A stretch of DNA of 64,000 bases from Rhodoblastus acidophilus (lineage in GTDB: Bacteria; Pseudomonadota; Alphaproteobacteria; Rhizobiales; Beijerinckiaceae). A program made the translations under genes and the position numbers. The stretch covers positions 40,337 to 104,336 of the forward strand of contig NZ_JAOQNX010000019.1 of NCBI RefSeq assembly GCF_025961575.1. The letters run 5' to 3'. Below, one piece after another: positions 54,373-63,325 of this stretch (positions are counted from its first letter, which is position 1; each line of letters starts with the position of its first letter). Under the pieces are notes generated by a model, which ran no database searches, was not told the origin of the DNA, and saw nothing but the letters and a program-made list of their open reading frames with translations.

Positions 54373-54684
54373 TCAAGCATAGGCGCCGAAACGCTCGACC
54401 GGCTCAACCCAATAGGCCAGATGCGGGATGGCGCAGTTTTCACGCAGATCGGCGAGCAGGCTGTCCAGCCGCGCGCGCGCCAAAACCATCACCAGCATGC
54501 CGCGCTCGATGCGCCCGCGCACCTTTTCGCGCGCCGAACATTTGTCGAAGCCGCCGCCATGACCCTCGGCGCGCCAGCTGACGAAGCCCGGCAGCGACGG
54601 CTCGGCGTCCAGCAGAACATCGATGATCCGATCCTCGGCCGCGACGGGATAGACGAGGGTCAGTTTGCAGAGGTCTCGGTCCAT
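54373..54684 (-). CDS. DUF3240-like small protein of the metal efflux operon
   Basis: 103 residues with an ACT/P-II-like alternating pattern (LCKLTLVYPVAAEDRIIDVLLD... MLVMVLARARLDSLLADLRE). DUF3240 proteins are encoded next to heavy-metal RND pumps. It overlaps the 3' end of the RND permease gene by 25 bp and so is co-translated. A regulatory or metal-binding role is guessed; the single Cys (FDKCSAREK) and His residues are few. Confidence 0.75.
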   Translation of the reverse strand: MDRDLCKLTLVYPVAAEDRIIDVLLDAEPSLPGFVSWRAEGHGGGFDKCSAREKVRGRIERGMLVMVLARARLDSLLADLRENCAIPHLAYWVEPVERFGAYA

Positions 54685-57600
54685 TGGGCTTTCCGAATTT
54701 GCGCCGGTGAGGCGGACCCGCCGAAGCGCCGGAACGAGATCGGCAGCAGCACCAGCGTGAGCAGCGTCGAGGTGATCAGGCCGCCGATCACCACGACCGC
54801 CAGCGGTTTTTGAATCTCCGACCCCGGCCCATCCGCGAACAGCAAGGGCACAAGGCCGAGCGCGGCGATGCTCGCCGTCATCAGCACCGGACGCAGCCGG
54901 CGCACGGCGCCCTCGAACACGGCGACGTCAAGCGTCGCGCCGACCGCCAGGAGCTGATTGAAATAGCTCACCAGCACCAGCCCATTGAGCACGGCGATGC
55001 CGAGCAGGGCGATGAAGCCGACGGAAGCGGGCACGGACAAATATTCGCCCGAAATCCACAGCCCGATCATACCGCCCACCAGAGCGAAGGGCACATTGCC
55101 GAGCACCAGCAGCGCATGTTTGACCGAACCGAGCGTGGCGAACAGCACGACAAAAATCAGCCCGAGCGCGATGGGAATGACGATGGCGAGCCGCGCGGCG
55201 GCGCGCTGCTGGTTTTCGAACTGCCCCCCCCAGACCAGACGGTAGCCGGGCGGCAATGGAACCTGCGCCGCCACCGCCTTTTGCGCATCGGCGACAAAAC
55301 CGACGAGGTCGCGGCCACTGACATAGGCCTGCACCAGGCCGAAGCGCGAGCCGTCCTCGCGGTCGATCTTCACAAACCCGGAGGTGCGCGCGAGTTGCGC
55401 GACATCGCCGCCGCGCACCACGCCGCCGTCGCCGGCGGCGATCTGCATCAGCGCGAAATCTTCGGGGGACTCGCGCACCTCCTTGGGCCCGCGCACCAGC
55501 ACCGGGGTGCGGCGATGGCCTTCGAGAACAATGCCGGCCTGCGCACCCTCCAACAGCGCGCGCAATTCATCCTGCACCCGGCTCACCGACAATTTGGCGC
55601 GGCCGAGCGCCAGCGGGTCGAGCTTGATCTGCAGATAGTCGACCGAACCAGCCGCCGGCGTCACCACTTCCGCCGCGCCCGGCACTTTCAGCAATGTCGC
55701 CTTGATGCGGGTGGCGAGATCGGAAAGCGTGGCGAGATCGGGCCCAAAGATCTTGATCGCCAGATCGCCGCGCGAGCCCGTCAGCATTTCGGAGGTGCGC
55801 ATTTCAATGGGCTGGGTGAAGGCGAATTCGACGCCGGGAAAGCCGGCCAGCACGTCGCGCAATTGCCCGAGCAGCCAGTCCTTGTCGCGCACGCGCCACT
55901 GGTCCTTCGGCTTGAGCACGAGAAAATTGTCGGCCTCGTTGAGCCCCATCGGATCGAGGCCCAGTTCGTCGGCGCCGACGCGGGTGATGACGCGCTCGAC
56001 CTCCGGAACCTTTTCCAAAAGCGCCTTCTGAATCCTTTGATCCAGCTCGGCGCTATGCGTGAGATTGATCGACGGCAGTTTTGTTGTCTGCAGAATGATC
56101 GCGCCCTCGTCCATGGTCGGCATGAAGGTCTTGCCCACGGCGAAATAGCCGACCACCGCCGCCACCAGCCCCGCGACCGCCAGCGCCATCACCGGCTGCG
56201 GCCGCTTCAGCGAAAAGGCGAGGATTTTGCGATAGGCGGGCGTCAGCAGCCGCATCAGCAGCGGCTCGCGATGGCCTGAAATTTTCAGCACCAGCGACGA
56301 CAGCACCGGGATCAAAGTCAGCGACAGCAGCAGCGAGCCGCTCAGCGCGAAGACGATGGTGAGCGCGACCGGCGCGAACATCTTGCCTTCCAGGCCCTGG
56401 AGCGACAGCAGCGGCAGGAACACCAGGCAGATGATGATAATGCCGGCGGCGACAGGCGTCGCCACTTCCGCCGTGGATTCGAAGATCAGATGCAGGCGCG
56501 GCAAAATGCCTTTTCGATCGGCCCCCAGCCGCTCGACATTGTTCTCGACCACCACCACGGCGGCGTCGACGATCAGGCCGATGGCGATGGCGAGCCCGCC
56601 AAGGCTCATCAGATTGGCCGACATGCCGAACCCCGACATGACCAGAAACGTCACCAGCGCCGCCATCGGCAAGGTGACAGCGACGACGACCGCCGCGCGC
56701 AAGTCGCCAAGAAACAGCAGCAGCAGAATCACGACGAGCACGGTCGCCTCGACCAGCGCCTTCTTCACCGTGCCCACCGCGCCCTGGATCAGGTCGGCGC
56801 GATCATAAAACACATTGACGGTCACGCCGGGCGGCAAACTCCCCTTGAGTTCCTCCAGCCGCTCGCGCACCGCCTTCACCACGGCGCTGGCGTCGGCGCC
56901 CCGCAAGGCGATGACCAGGCCCTGCACGGCCTCCTTGCCATCCTGGGTGACGGCGCCATAGCGGGTCAGCGCGCCAATCGCGACATGGGCCACGTCGCCG
57001 ACGCGCAAAACCCGATCCTTCTCGGTCTTCAACACAATCTGTTCGAGATCGCCCGGCGTCTGGATCGCGCCTTCCGAGCGCACCACCAGCGCCTTCTCGC
57101 CGTCGCTCAGCCGGCCCGCGCCATCATTGCGGTTGTTGGCGGAAATCGCCGCGACGAGATCGGCGACGCTGAGGCCGGCGGCGGCGAGCAGCCGCGCATC
57201 CGGCGTCACCTCGAAGGCGCGGACATGGCCGCCGAGCGCATTGACGTCGGCGACGCCGGGAATGGTGCGCAGCGCCGGCCGGATGGTCCAGTCGAGCAAG
57301 GTGCGCCGCTCCGCAAGCGACACGCCCTCGCCCTCGACCGTGAACATGAACACGTCGGAGAGCGGCGTCGAAATCGGCGCGAGCCCGCCGGAAATCGTCT
57401 CGGGCAGGTCGGGACGCGCCGCCGCAAGACGCTCGGCCACCTGCTGGCGCGCCCAATAAATGTCGGTCCCGTCCTCGAAATCCACGGTCAGGTCGGCGAT
57501 CGCATATTTGGCCGAGGACCGCAAAATGGTTTTGCGCGGAATGCCGAGCAGCTCCATTTCCAGCGGCGCGACCACCCGCGTCTCGACCTCCGCCGGGGTC

Positions 57601-57767
57601 ATGCCGGGCGCCTTCAAGATGATCTTGACCTGCACCTGCGCAATATTTGGAAAGGCGTCGATGGGAATGCGCAGGAAGGCGTAAGCGCCGGCCCCCGCGA
57701 CCAGCACGGCGACCAGCAGCGCGAACAGGCGCTGCGACAGCGAGAATTCGACGAGGCGGCGCAGCAT
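54660..57767 (-). CDS. Heavy-metal efflux RND permease (CzcA/CusA family)
   Basis: 1035 residues of the HME-RND family. Features: N-terminal helix, FPNIAQVQVKIILKAPGMTPAEVE, the helix-4 motif GLIVDAAVVVVENN (~residue 400), TFMPTMDEGAIILQT (~545), and QRAAARLAIVIPI. It exports monovalent (Cu/Ag) or divalent (Co/Zn/Cd) cations from the periplasm/cytoplasm through a tripartite pump. The specific metal cannot be assigned safely. No outer-membrane factor gene is present in the operon. One base separates it from the adaptor gene. Confidence 0.93.
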   Translation of the reverse strand: MLRRLVEFSLSQRLFALLVAVLVAGAGAYAFLRIPIDAFPNIAQVQVKIILKAPGMTPAEVETRVVAPLEMELLGIPRKTILRSSAKYAIADLTVDFEDGTDIYWARQQVAERLAAARPDLPETISGGLAPISTPLSDVFMFTVEGEGVSLAERRTLLDWTIRPALRTIPGVADVNALGGHVRAFEVTPDARLLAAAGLSVADLVAAISANNRNDGAGRLSDGEKALVVRSEGAIQTPGDLEQIVLKTEKDRVLRVGDVAHVAIGALTRYGAVTQDGKEAVQGLVIALRGADASAVVKAVRERLEELKGSLPPGVTVNVFYDRADLIQGAVGTVKKALVEATVLVVILLLLFLGDLRAAVVVAVTLPMAALVTFLVMSGFGMSANLMSLGGLAIAIGLIVDAAVVVVENNVERLGADRKGILPRLHLIFESTAEVATPVAAGIIIICLVFLPLLSLQGLEGKMFAPVALTIVFALSGSLLLSLTLIPVLSSLVLKISGHREPLLMRLLTPAYRKILAFSLKRPQPVMALAVAGLVAAVVGYFAVGKTFMPTMDEGAIILQTTKLPSINLTHSAELDQRIQKALLEKVPEVERVITRVGADELGLDPMGLNEADNFLVLKPKDQWRVRDKDWLLGQLRDVLAGFPGVEFAFTQPIEMRTSEMLTGSRGDLAIKIFGPDLATLSDLATRIKATLLKVPGAAEVVTPAAGSVDYLQIKLDPLALGRAKLSVSRVQDELRALLEGAQAGIVLEGHRRTPVLVRGPKEVRESPEDFALMQIAAGDGGVVRGGDVAQLARTSGFVKIDREDGSRFGLVQAYVSGRDLVGFVADAQKAVAAQVPLPPGYRLVWGGQFENQQRAAARLAIVIPIALGLIFVVLFATLGSVKHALLVLGNVPFALVGGMIGLWISGEYLSVPASVGFIALLGIAVLNGLVLVSYFNQLLAVGATLDVAVFEGAVRRLRPVLMTASIAALGLVPLLFADGPGSEIQKPLAVVVIGGLITSTLLTLVLLPISFRRFGGSASPAQIRKAQWTETSAN

Positions 57768-57768
57768 T

Positions 57769-58863
57769 CTAGTTTCCGGACATCATATGTTCGAGCTGCG
57801 CCAAGCCATTGGTGGCAAGTTTTTGCCCCGGCTTCAGCGCGTCGGATTCCACCGTCGCGACATCGGCGTTGCGGCCCTTGATGGCGATCTGCGCCGGCGC
57901 GAACCCGCTCTCGCCGCGGATGAACACGAACGGTTTTCCGCCGATCCAGGCGATGGCGTCGGCGGCGATCTCGAATTCCCGCGCGGCGCCCGGCCGCACC
58001 ACGCTGATGGTCGTGGTCTGCCCGGTCATCAGGTCGCCCTTGGCGGAAATTTCCGCGAGCAGTGTGGTCGAGCGCGTCACCGGATCGAGCGAAATCCCGA
58101 CCGAAATCACTTTTCCCGAATCGCCTTGGGGCAATTCGACCCTGTCGCCCACGGCGACCTTGCCGACCATGGCGCCGGGCAGTTGCGCCTGCGCCCAGAG
58201 CTGGTCGCTGGCGTCGAGCAGCACGGCGGCCTCCATGGCCTGGAGCGCGGCGCCCGGCGTCGGGCGCACCTCGACGATGCGTCCGTCCTCGGGCGCAGTC
58301 AGGCTGTAGCCCCCGGAATTCTGCTGGATCGCGCCCATGGCCAGCAGGCGGCGCGTCTCCTGCGCCAGGGCGCGCACTTTTTCCACCTGCGCCTCGGCCT
58401 CGGCGACCCGGTTGGCGGTGACGAGGTCCTTTTGAAACAATTCGCGCTGGCGCTTCAACAACACCTCCGCCGCCAGCAGATCGGCCTCCGCCTGCTTCAG
58501 CCGCACGATGGTTTCGGAGAGATCGCGGCTGGCGAGCGTCACCAGCGCATCGCCCTTCTTCACCGCCTGCCCGGGCAGAACATTGACTTTCACCACCGTG
58601 CCGGCGAAGGGCGCGGCCACGGCGATGCGCGCGTTCATCGGCGGAATGATGGTCGCCGGCAAAGCCGCGACAATGCTCTTTTTCGCGGCGCGCACCTCGG
58701 CGGCGCCGGCGTCGAACTGCGGCATCTGCTCCGGCGCGATCGCCAATTCCCGCGCGATCTCCTGCGCGGCGAGCGACAGGTCGGAGCCGAACCACACGGC
58801 CAAGCCGGCCGCAAGCCAAAGACAGATGCGCCACGCATTGCGGCGCCGATCGCTTGTCAACAT
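57769..58863 (-). CDS. RND efflux periplasmic adaptor (CusB/CzcB family)
   Basis: 364 residues with an N-terminal signal or anchor (LWLAAGLAVWFGSD). The adaptor plan is visible: lipoyl/barrel halves IAVAAPFAGTVVKVNVLPGQAVKKGD and YSLTAPEDGRIVEVRPTPGAALQ around a helical hairpin (~residues 105-170), then beta-barrel and membrane-proximal domains. It links the permease to an outer-membrane factor encoded elsewhere. The ATG at 58863 is chosen; a GTG at 58899 would lengthen the protein by 12 residues. Confidence 0.9.
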   Translation of the reverse strand: MLTSDRRRNAWRICLWLAAGLAVWFGSDLSLAAQEIARELAIAPEQMPQFDAGAAEVRAAKKSIVAALPATIIPPMNARIAVAAPFAGTVVKVNVLPGQAVKKGDALVTLASRDLSETIVRLKQAEADLLAAEVLLKRQRELFQKDLVTANRVAEAEAQVEKVRALAQETRRLLAMGAIQQNSGGYSLTAPEDGRIVEVRPTPGAALQAMEAAVLLDASDQLWAQAQLPGAMVGKVAVGDRVELPQGDSGKVISVGISLDPVTRSTTLLAEISAKGDLMTGQTTTISVVRPGAAREFEIAADAIAWIGGKPFVFIRGESGFAPAQIAIKGRNADVATVESDALKPGQKLATNGLAQLEHMMSGN

Positions 58864-58906
58864 CACCAAAATCCCAATTCGTTCCCGGGCTTTTCCCACG
58901 CCGCGT

Positions 58907-58923
58907 CTGTCATTTCGCTGTCA
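58907..58923 (-). promoter_or_regulatory. Response-regulator direct repeat facing the efflux operon
   Basis: CTGTCA-TTTCG-CTGTCA on the plus strand, i.e. TGACAG-N5-TGACAG on the minus strand, 44 bp before the adaptor start. The 11-bp period is typical for OmpR/PhoB-type regulators. Confidence 0.65.
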
Positions 58924-58961
58924 GGCGGGGGCGCAGCGGCGCGCGCCGCATTCTGAAGTCT

Positions 58962-58978
58962 TGACAGAAAGATGACAG
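58962..58978 (+). promoter_or_regulatory. Response-regulator direct repeat facing the two-component operon
   Basis: TGACAG-AAAGA-TGACAG, the same half-sites and spacing as the site at 58907-58923 in opposite orientation, 57 bp before the small secreted protein gene. Confidence 0.65.
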
Positions 58979-59035
58979 CTTCCCAGGCGCACCCTGTTCA
59001 CGCGGCGAAATGCGCCGCGCGAAGAAGTCGGGACC

Positions 59036-59260
59036 ATGAAAAAGACCTTGTTGCTCATCGCCTTGTGCGCGACCTTGCAGACAGCGGGCCTCGGCGCGGC
59101 GACCGCCGCGGGCGGCCTGGATCGCCAGTTCCGCGCCGAGCAGTCGGACGTCTGCGAAAGGAAGAAGTGGAGTTGCGTCCAGGAGTTCGGCCCCTCGCCG
59201 CGCCGGATGTGGCAGTTGAACAGCTGCTACAGCGACTATAACCGCTGCGTCGAACGCTGA
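59036..59260 (+). CDS. Small secreted twin-CX6C protein
   Basis: 74 residues. Signal peptide MKKTLLLIALCATLQTAGLG with cleavage near residue 24, then a mature part of ~50 residues with four Cys in two equal pairs: DVCERKKWSCV and NSCYSDYNRCV (CX6C twice), a likely helical hairpin bridged by two disulfides or a metal site. It lies between the metal-responsive operators and the response regulator gene, so it is probably in the same regulon as the efflux pump. No family is recognised. Confidence 0.65.
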   Translation: MKKTLLLIALCATLQTAGLGAATAAGGLDRQFRAEQSDVCERKKWSCVQEFGPSPRRMWQLNSCYSDYNRCVER

Positions 59261-59328
59261 CGCGCAACCGGGCTGGCCGCCCGCGCGCCAGGGTGAGATA
59301 ATGGCGAGATGAGGAGCCGCCCGGCCAG

Positions 59329-60006
59329 ATGAGACTGCTGCTGATCGAGGACAACCCCCGCCTGCGCGAATTGCTGACCGAAAGCGTCCACCGCGCCGGC
59401 TGGCGGATCGACGCGTTCGAAACCGCGCGGGACGGCCGCGAGGCCATCGCCACCACGCCGTTCGAACTGCTGCTGATCGACCTCGGCCTGCCCGACGGCG
59501 ACGGGCTCGACCTGATCCGCGAGGCCCGCCGCAACGGCGTGCAAACCCCGATCCTCGCCTTGACCGCCCGCGCCGCCATTGACGAGCGCATCGCCGGGCT
59601 CGACGCCGGCGCCGACGATTATCTGGTCAAACCTTTCAACCACGGCGAATTCCTCGCCCGCTGCCGCGCCCTGCTGCGCCGCGCGCCCGAAACCGCCCCG
59701 GTCGTCCTCTCCGCCGGACATCTGCGCTTCGATCCCGCGCGCGGCGTGCTCAGCTGCGGCGACGACGAGATCGCCCTCACCCGCCGCGAGCGCGCCATTG
59801 TCGAGGTCCTGATGCGCGACGTCGGCCGGGTCACGCCGAAAAGCCGGCTCGAACACGCGCTGTCGGAATTCGGCGACGAACTCTCCACCAATGCGCTCGA
59901 CCTCGCCATGTCGCGGCTGCGCAAGAAACTCGACGGCTTTTCCGCGGCCGCGTCGATCGAGACGATTCGCGGCATCGGCTACCTGCTGCGCGAGATCGGC
60001 GCGTGA
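59329..60006 (+). CDS. OmpR/PhoB-family response regulator
   Basis: 225 residues. Receiver domain with acidic pocket LLLIEDN, phosphorylation Asp in LLLIDLGLPDGDG (~residue 51), Thr in ALTARA and Lys in DYLVKPF. The C-terminal winged helix is LTRRERAIVEVLMRD through SRLRKKL...IRGIGYLL. It is divergent from the efflux operon and overlaps the kinase gene by four bases (GTGA). It is the natural candidate to bind the TGACAG repeats at 58907 and 58962. Confidence 0.93.
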   Translation: MRLLLIEDNPRLRELLTESVHRAGWRIDAFETARDGREAIATTPFELLLIDLGLPDGDGLDLIREARRNGVQTPILALTARAAIDERIAGLDAGADDYLVKPFNHGEFLARCRALLRRAPETAPVVLSAGHLRFDPARGVLSCGDDEIALTRRERAIVEVLMRDVGRVTPKSRLEHALSEFGDELSTNALDLAMSRLRKKLDGFSAAASIETIRGIGYLLREIGA

Positions 60007-61319
60007 CCCAGGCGCCGTCGCTCATGGCCCTGGTGGTGAGGCGCATCGCCTTTTTCGCCGGGCTGGCGATGCTGGCGCAACTGGCCGGGGTTTTCTCCAA
60101 GACATCGTCCGACACCCAGAATCTCGGCCGTCTCGCCATCGAGATGGAGACGAGGGCGCTGGCCAAGGGGGTGGCCAGCACGGACGGGCCGCTCGCCTAC
60201 AGCCTGCCGCCGGACCGGCGCGCGCGCTACCAGGACGCCGCCAATGGCTATCTCGTGCGCGTACGAACCGTGAAGTCGGGGGCGCTGCTCTACGCCAATT
60301 GCGAGTGCAAAACGCATTTCCTGCCGATGGACGTCAAGCCGGTGAGCTTCTGGATGCAGGAGATCAAGCCGGGACGCCCGCTTCACGTCGCCGGCGGGCG
60401 CATCGTCGAGACCGGCTCCGAACCAGTGATGGTGGAGATCGCCATTCTCGGCGACCCCGACGGCGTCACCGAGGAGGTGCTGGCCCATGAGGTGTTCGAA
60501 CATATGGCGCTGCCCATGAGCCTGATGCTGATTTTCGTCCTGGGCGCGACCATTTTTTCTATCGCCCAGGCGTTGCGTCCGGTGGCGCGCGCCTCCGACC
60601 AGGTGGCGCGGCTCGATCCGCTGAAGTCGCCGGAGCGGCTGCCGAGCGCCGCCATGCCCCGCGAGATCGCCCGGTTCACCCAGGCGGTCAACGCCTCCTT
60701 CGACCGCGTGGTCGAACTGATGCGCTCGCAAAAACTGCTGACCTCCGCCATTTCCCATGAGGTCCGCACGCCGCTCGCCGTAGCGCAGCTCGAATTGGAA
60801 AAAATCCCCGATCCGCGCGCGCGAAAAGTCGAGCAGGACCTCGGCGACCTCAACCATCTCGTCGAGCAGTTCACCGATCTGGCGCGGCTCGAAGGCGCAG
60901 CGCTCTCCGCCAAGGAGACGATCCATCCGGCGCGGCTCGCCGAACAGGTGGTCGGCGACCTCGCCGGCCTGGTCTACGCCAATGGAAAAAGCATCGAATT
61001 CGTCGACGCGGGCGCCGAGATTTTTGAGGGCCACAAGGCGCTGGTCGAGAACGCTTTGCGCAATCTCATCGAAAACGCCGCCCGCCATGCGCCGGACGGC
61101 GCAACCATCCGCGTCGAGGCGGGGCCGGGCGCGACCTTTTCCGTGCTCGACGACGGCCGAACCCCTCCCGCGCCGGAAACGTCACGGCCGGGCCTGGGCC
61201 TGAAGATCGTCCGGCGCATCGCCGAAATCCACGACGGCCGCTTCGCCTGGACCCATGTGCCCGAAATGGGCGTCGCCGCGCGTCTCGATTTTGCGCAGGC
61301 GCGGCGGACAAATAGCTGA
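60003..61319 (+). CDS. Sensor histidine kinase
   Basis: 438 residues, GTG start at 60003 overlapping the regulator stop. Two helices (~residues 10-30 and ~165-185) frame a periplasmic domain of ~130 residues holding a CECK pair (YANCECKTHFLP), a possible metal or thiol site. Then HAMP-like linker, H-box SAISHEVRTPLAVAQLELEKI (~255), N-box NALRNLIENAARHAP, G1 VLDDG and G2 GLGLKIV. It probably senses periplasmic metal and controls the divergent efflux operon. Confidence 0.92.
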   Translation: MTQAPSLMALVVRRIAFFAGLAMLAQLAGVFSKTSSDTQNLGRLAIEMETRALAKGVASTDGPLAYSLPPDRRARYQDAANGYLVRVRTVKSGALLYANCECKTHFLPMDVKPVSFWMQEIKPGRPLHVAGGRIVETGSEPVMVEIAILGDPDGVTEEVLAHEVFEHMALPMSLMLIFVLGATIFSIAQALRPVARASDQVARLDPLKSPERLPSAAMPREIARFTQAVNASFDRVVELMRSQKLLTSAISHEVRTPLAVAQLELEKIPDPRARKVEQDLGDLNHLVEQFTDLARLEGAALSAKETIHPARLAEQVVGDLAGLVYANGKSIEFVDAGAEIFEGHKALVENALRNLIENAARHAPDGATIRVEAGPGATFSVLDDGRTPPAPETSRPGLGLKIVRRIAEIHDGRFAWTHVPEMGVAARLDFAQARRTNS

Positions 61320-61332
61320 GAAAGTGAGGCAC

Positions 61333-61995
61333 ATGGCCAGCCCCGCAAATTTTTGGGACGGAATCGCCGAACGCTATGCCGCGCGGCCCATCAAGGACGT
61401 GGCGGCCTATGACGCCATGCTCGCCGACGCCGCCAGCCGCCTGAAACCGACGGATCGCGTGCTGGAGCTCGGCTGCGGCACGGGCTCGACGGCCATCCGC
61501 CTCGCGCCCTATGCCGCCTCCTGGACCGCGACCGACTTTTCGCCTGAAATGCTGCGCATCGCCCGGGCGAAACAAGCGCCGGACACTCTGCGCTTCATCC
61601 TCGCCGACGCACAAAGCGCTTTCGACGGCGGCCCCTATGACGCGATCTGCGCCTTTCAGCTGCTGCATCTGGTCGACGACGTTTCGCAACTGCTCGCTGC
61701 GATCCACGCCAATCTCAAACCCGATGGCCTGCTGATCTCAAAAACCTGGTGTTTCGCGGAGATGAGTCTCCCGCTACGCGCCCTGTTCCGCATCCTGCGT
61801 GCGGCAAAACTGTTTCCAAAGGCGCGGGCGCTGACCAGGAGCGAATTGCGTCAGGCGATCAGCGCCGCCGGTTTCGACATTGCGGAGGAGCGCGTGTTCG
61901 GCCAGAACCCGCACGGCCCCTACATTGTGGCGCGGAAACGCCCGCTGGCGAAGGAGACGCTGGCCGCGCGCCAGCTCCTGTCGGCGAAGGGATGA
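61333..61995 (+). CDS. Class I SAM-dependent methyltransferase
   Basis: 220 residues. Motif I VLELGCGTGSTAIRLAP (~residue 45), TATDFSPEMLRIARAK, FILADAQSAF, and the post-II region AFQLLHLVDDVSQLL are typical of class I methyltransferases with small-molecule substrates. The start at 61333 follows GAGG and gives MASPANFWDGIAERYAARP. Its 3' end overlaps the convergent gene at 61920 by 76 bp. The substrate is unknown. Confidence 0.85.
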   Translation: MASPANFWDGIAERYAARPIKDVAAYDAMLADAASRLKPTDRVLELGCGTGSTAIRLAPYAASWTATDFSPEMLRIARAKQAPDTLRFILADAQSAFDGGPYDAICAFQLLHLVDDVSQLLAAIHANLKPDGLLISKTWCFAEMSLPLRALFRILRAAKLFPKARALTRSELRQAISAAGFDIAEERVFGQNPHGPYIVARKRPLAKETLAARQLLSAKG

Positions 61996-62207
61996 GCATC
62001 GACCAGCGTTCCGATCAGCCGACGCAAAGCCTGATGTTCGGGACCATTGGCGCCCTCGCGCAGAAAAGCCCCCAGTTCGATCTGCGACGCCCGGCCGCCC
62101 GAGGGCGCATTCGGCTCATGAATGACGAAAACCCGCTCTTCGGCGTCGCGCGCCAAAAACCACGCGTCGCCATTCGAGCTGCGGTACAATTCGCGTCTGT
62201 CCGACAT
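61920..62207 (-). CDS. Conserved small protein of unknown function (95 aa)
   Basis: MSDRRELYRSSNGDAWFLAR followed by VFVIHEPNAPSGGRASQIELGAFL...GPEHQALRRLIGTLV has the look of a short protein widely found in alphaproteobacteria. GGGGGAG lies seven bases before the ATG. The final ~25 residues run into the 3' end of the convergent methyltransferase and are probably a non-conserved extension. The function is unknown. Confidence 0.75.
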   Translation of the reverse strand: MSDRRELYRSSNGDAWFLARDAEERVFVIHEPNAPSGGRASQIELGAFLREGANGPEHQALRRLIGTLVDAHPFADRSWRAASVSFASGRFRATM

Positions 62208-62269
62208 GTTCGGCTCCCCCCATTCCGCGCGAGTCTAGCACGAGAGGCGCCGTCGTTTGGGAAAATCCG

Positions 62270-62476
62270 TCAGGCGCCGTCGACAGCCGCCATGATCTGT
62301 TCCGGGTGGTCATCGAACCAGCAGGCGATGTCGGCCATGCTCATGATGCGCGGCGGCGTCGGCCCATGAACGCGTTCCGAGAGCTGCAGCACATAGGACC
62401 GGCCTTTCAAATAGAGGCGATCGGCCGCGGTCTTCACATCCTTCCAATCATGGACTCGCAGAGCGACCAGACGCAT
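62270..62476 (-). CDS. Small protein of unknown function (68 aa)
   Basis: 68 residues: RLVALRVHDWKDVKTAADRLYLKGRSY then PPRIMSMADIACWFDDHPEQIMAAV. GGAGG is seven bases before the ATG at 62476, strong support for translation. Mixed helix/strand pattern, one Cys, no membrane segment. It may be co-transcribed with the gene at 61920. I do not recognise the family. Confidence 0.65.
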   Translation of the reverse strand: MRLVALRVHDWKDVKTAADRLYLKGRSYVLQLSERVHGPTPPRIMSMADIACWFDDHPEQIMAAVDGA

Positions 62477-62573
62477 TGCAACGCCTCCAGAACCGGGATT
62501 GTTGTGTCGGGATACGACATTTAGCTAAAAATGCAAATGGTACAAACGGATGACCCAGGCCCGGCCCCAGGGA

Positions 62574-63140
62574 TCAGACCACCACCAATCGGGCGGCCTC
62601 ACGCCTGAACGCCAGCCGCATCGCCTCGCCCTGCCCCGGTTTGGGCGACGACCAGGCGACCTGCCGCGCCAGCGCCGCCAATCCGCGGCGCTCCGCCTCC
62701 AGACGCGCGATCTCGTCGGCCAGAAGCGCGCAATCCGAGGTCTCGACGAATGCGCCGGAGCGCCGGATACAGACGCCCAGGCAATCCCGAAACGCTTCGA
62801 CCTGGCCGCAGGTTGCGCAGCGCCAGATTTCGGCGCCCTCCTCGTCGCCCGCAAAAAGCGGGGGCGCCGCAACAGGCGCCAGCAGCGTTTTCGCGCCCGA
62901 GCGCAAACCCGCCAGGGCGCTGAATCCCTCGGTCGCGCAAAGGTCCAGCGCCCAAGACCGCAGCGCCTCCACCCGCGCGCGCAAGGCGTCAAAATGCTCG
63001 AGCAGATCGGCGTAGCGCGCAGCCTCGACCACGAAGGATTTTGCGAAGGCGCAGGACCCGGCGCATTCCGCGGCATTGCCCATGGCGCCACAGCCGATGC
63101 AGCGCCAAAGCGCCAGGGTTTCGGGATATTCATCGGTCAT
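62574..63140 (-). CDS. Zn-ribbon-containing protein of unknown function
   Basis: 188 residues with two similar Cys-rich knuckles: LWRCIGCGAMGNAAECAGSCA near the N-terminus and IWRCATCGQVEAFRDCLGVC near residue 108. Each has CxxCG followed by two more Cys, a pattern for zinc or Fe-S binding, separated by a helical segment. The internal duplication suggests two equivalent metal sites. GGAGGGCGCG precedes the ATG at 63140. The function is unknown. Confidence 0.7.
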   Translation of the reverse strand: MTDEYPETLALWRCIGCGAMGNAAECAGSCAFAKSFVVEAARYADLLEHFDALRARVEALRSWALDLCATEGFSALAGLRSGAKTLLAPVAAPPLFAGDEEGAEIWRCATCGQVEAFRDCLGVCIRRSGAFVETSDCALLADEIARLEAERRGLAALARQVAWSSPKPGQGEAMRLAFRREAARLVVV

Positions 63141-63325
63141 CGCGCCCTCCTTTCCACCGGCGGCGTGGCAAAACCGCCGCCGGGACAGGCGCCCATCCGG
63201 CGGGCGCCGATGCGACAAGCGATTTCTGGCGCGCGGTCAAATCTTGTGTAAGATTCATCGTGCTCGTTCCCAGGGAACGCGGCGATTCATATCGTGTCAC
63301 GACATTATTCATTTGCGGATCGACA

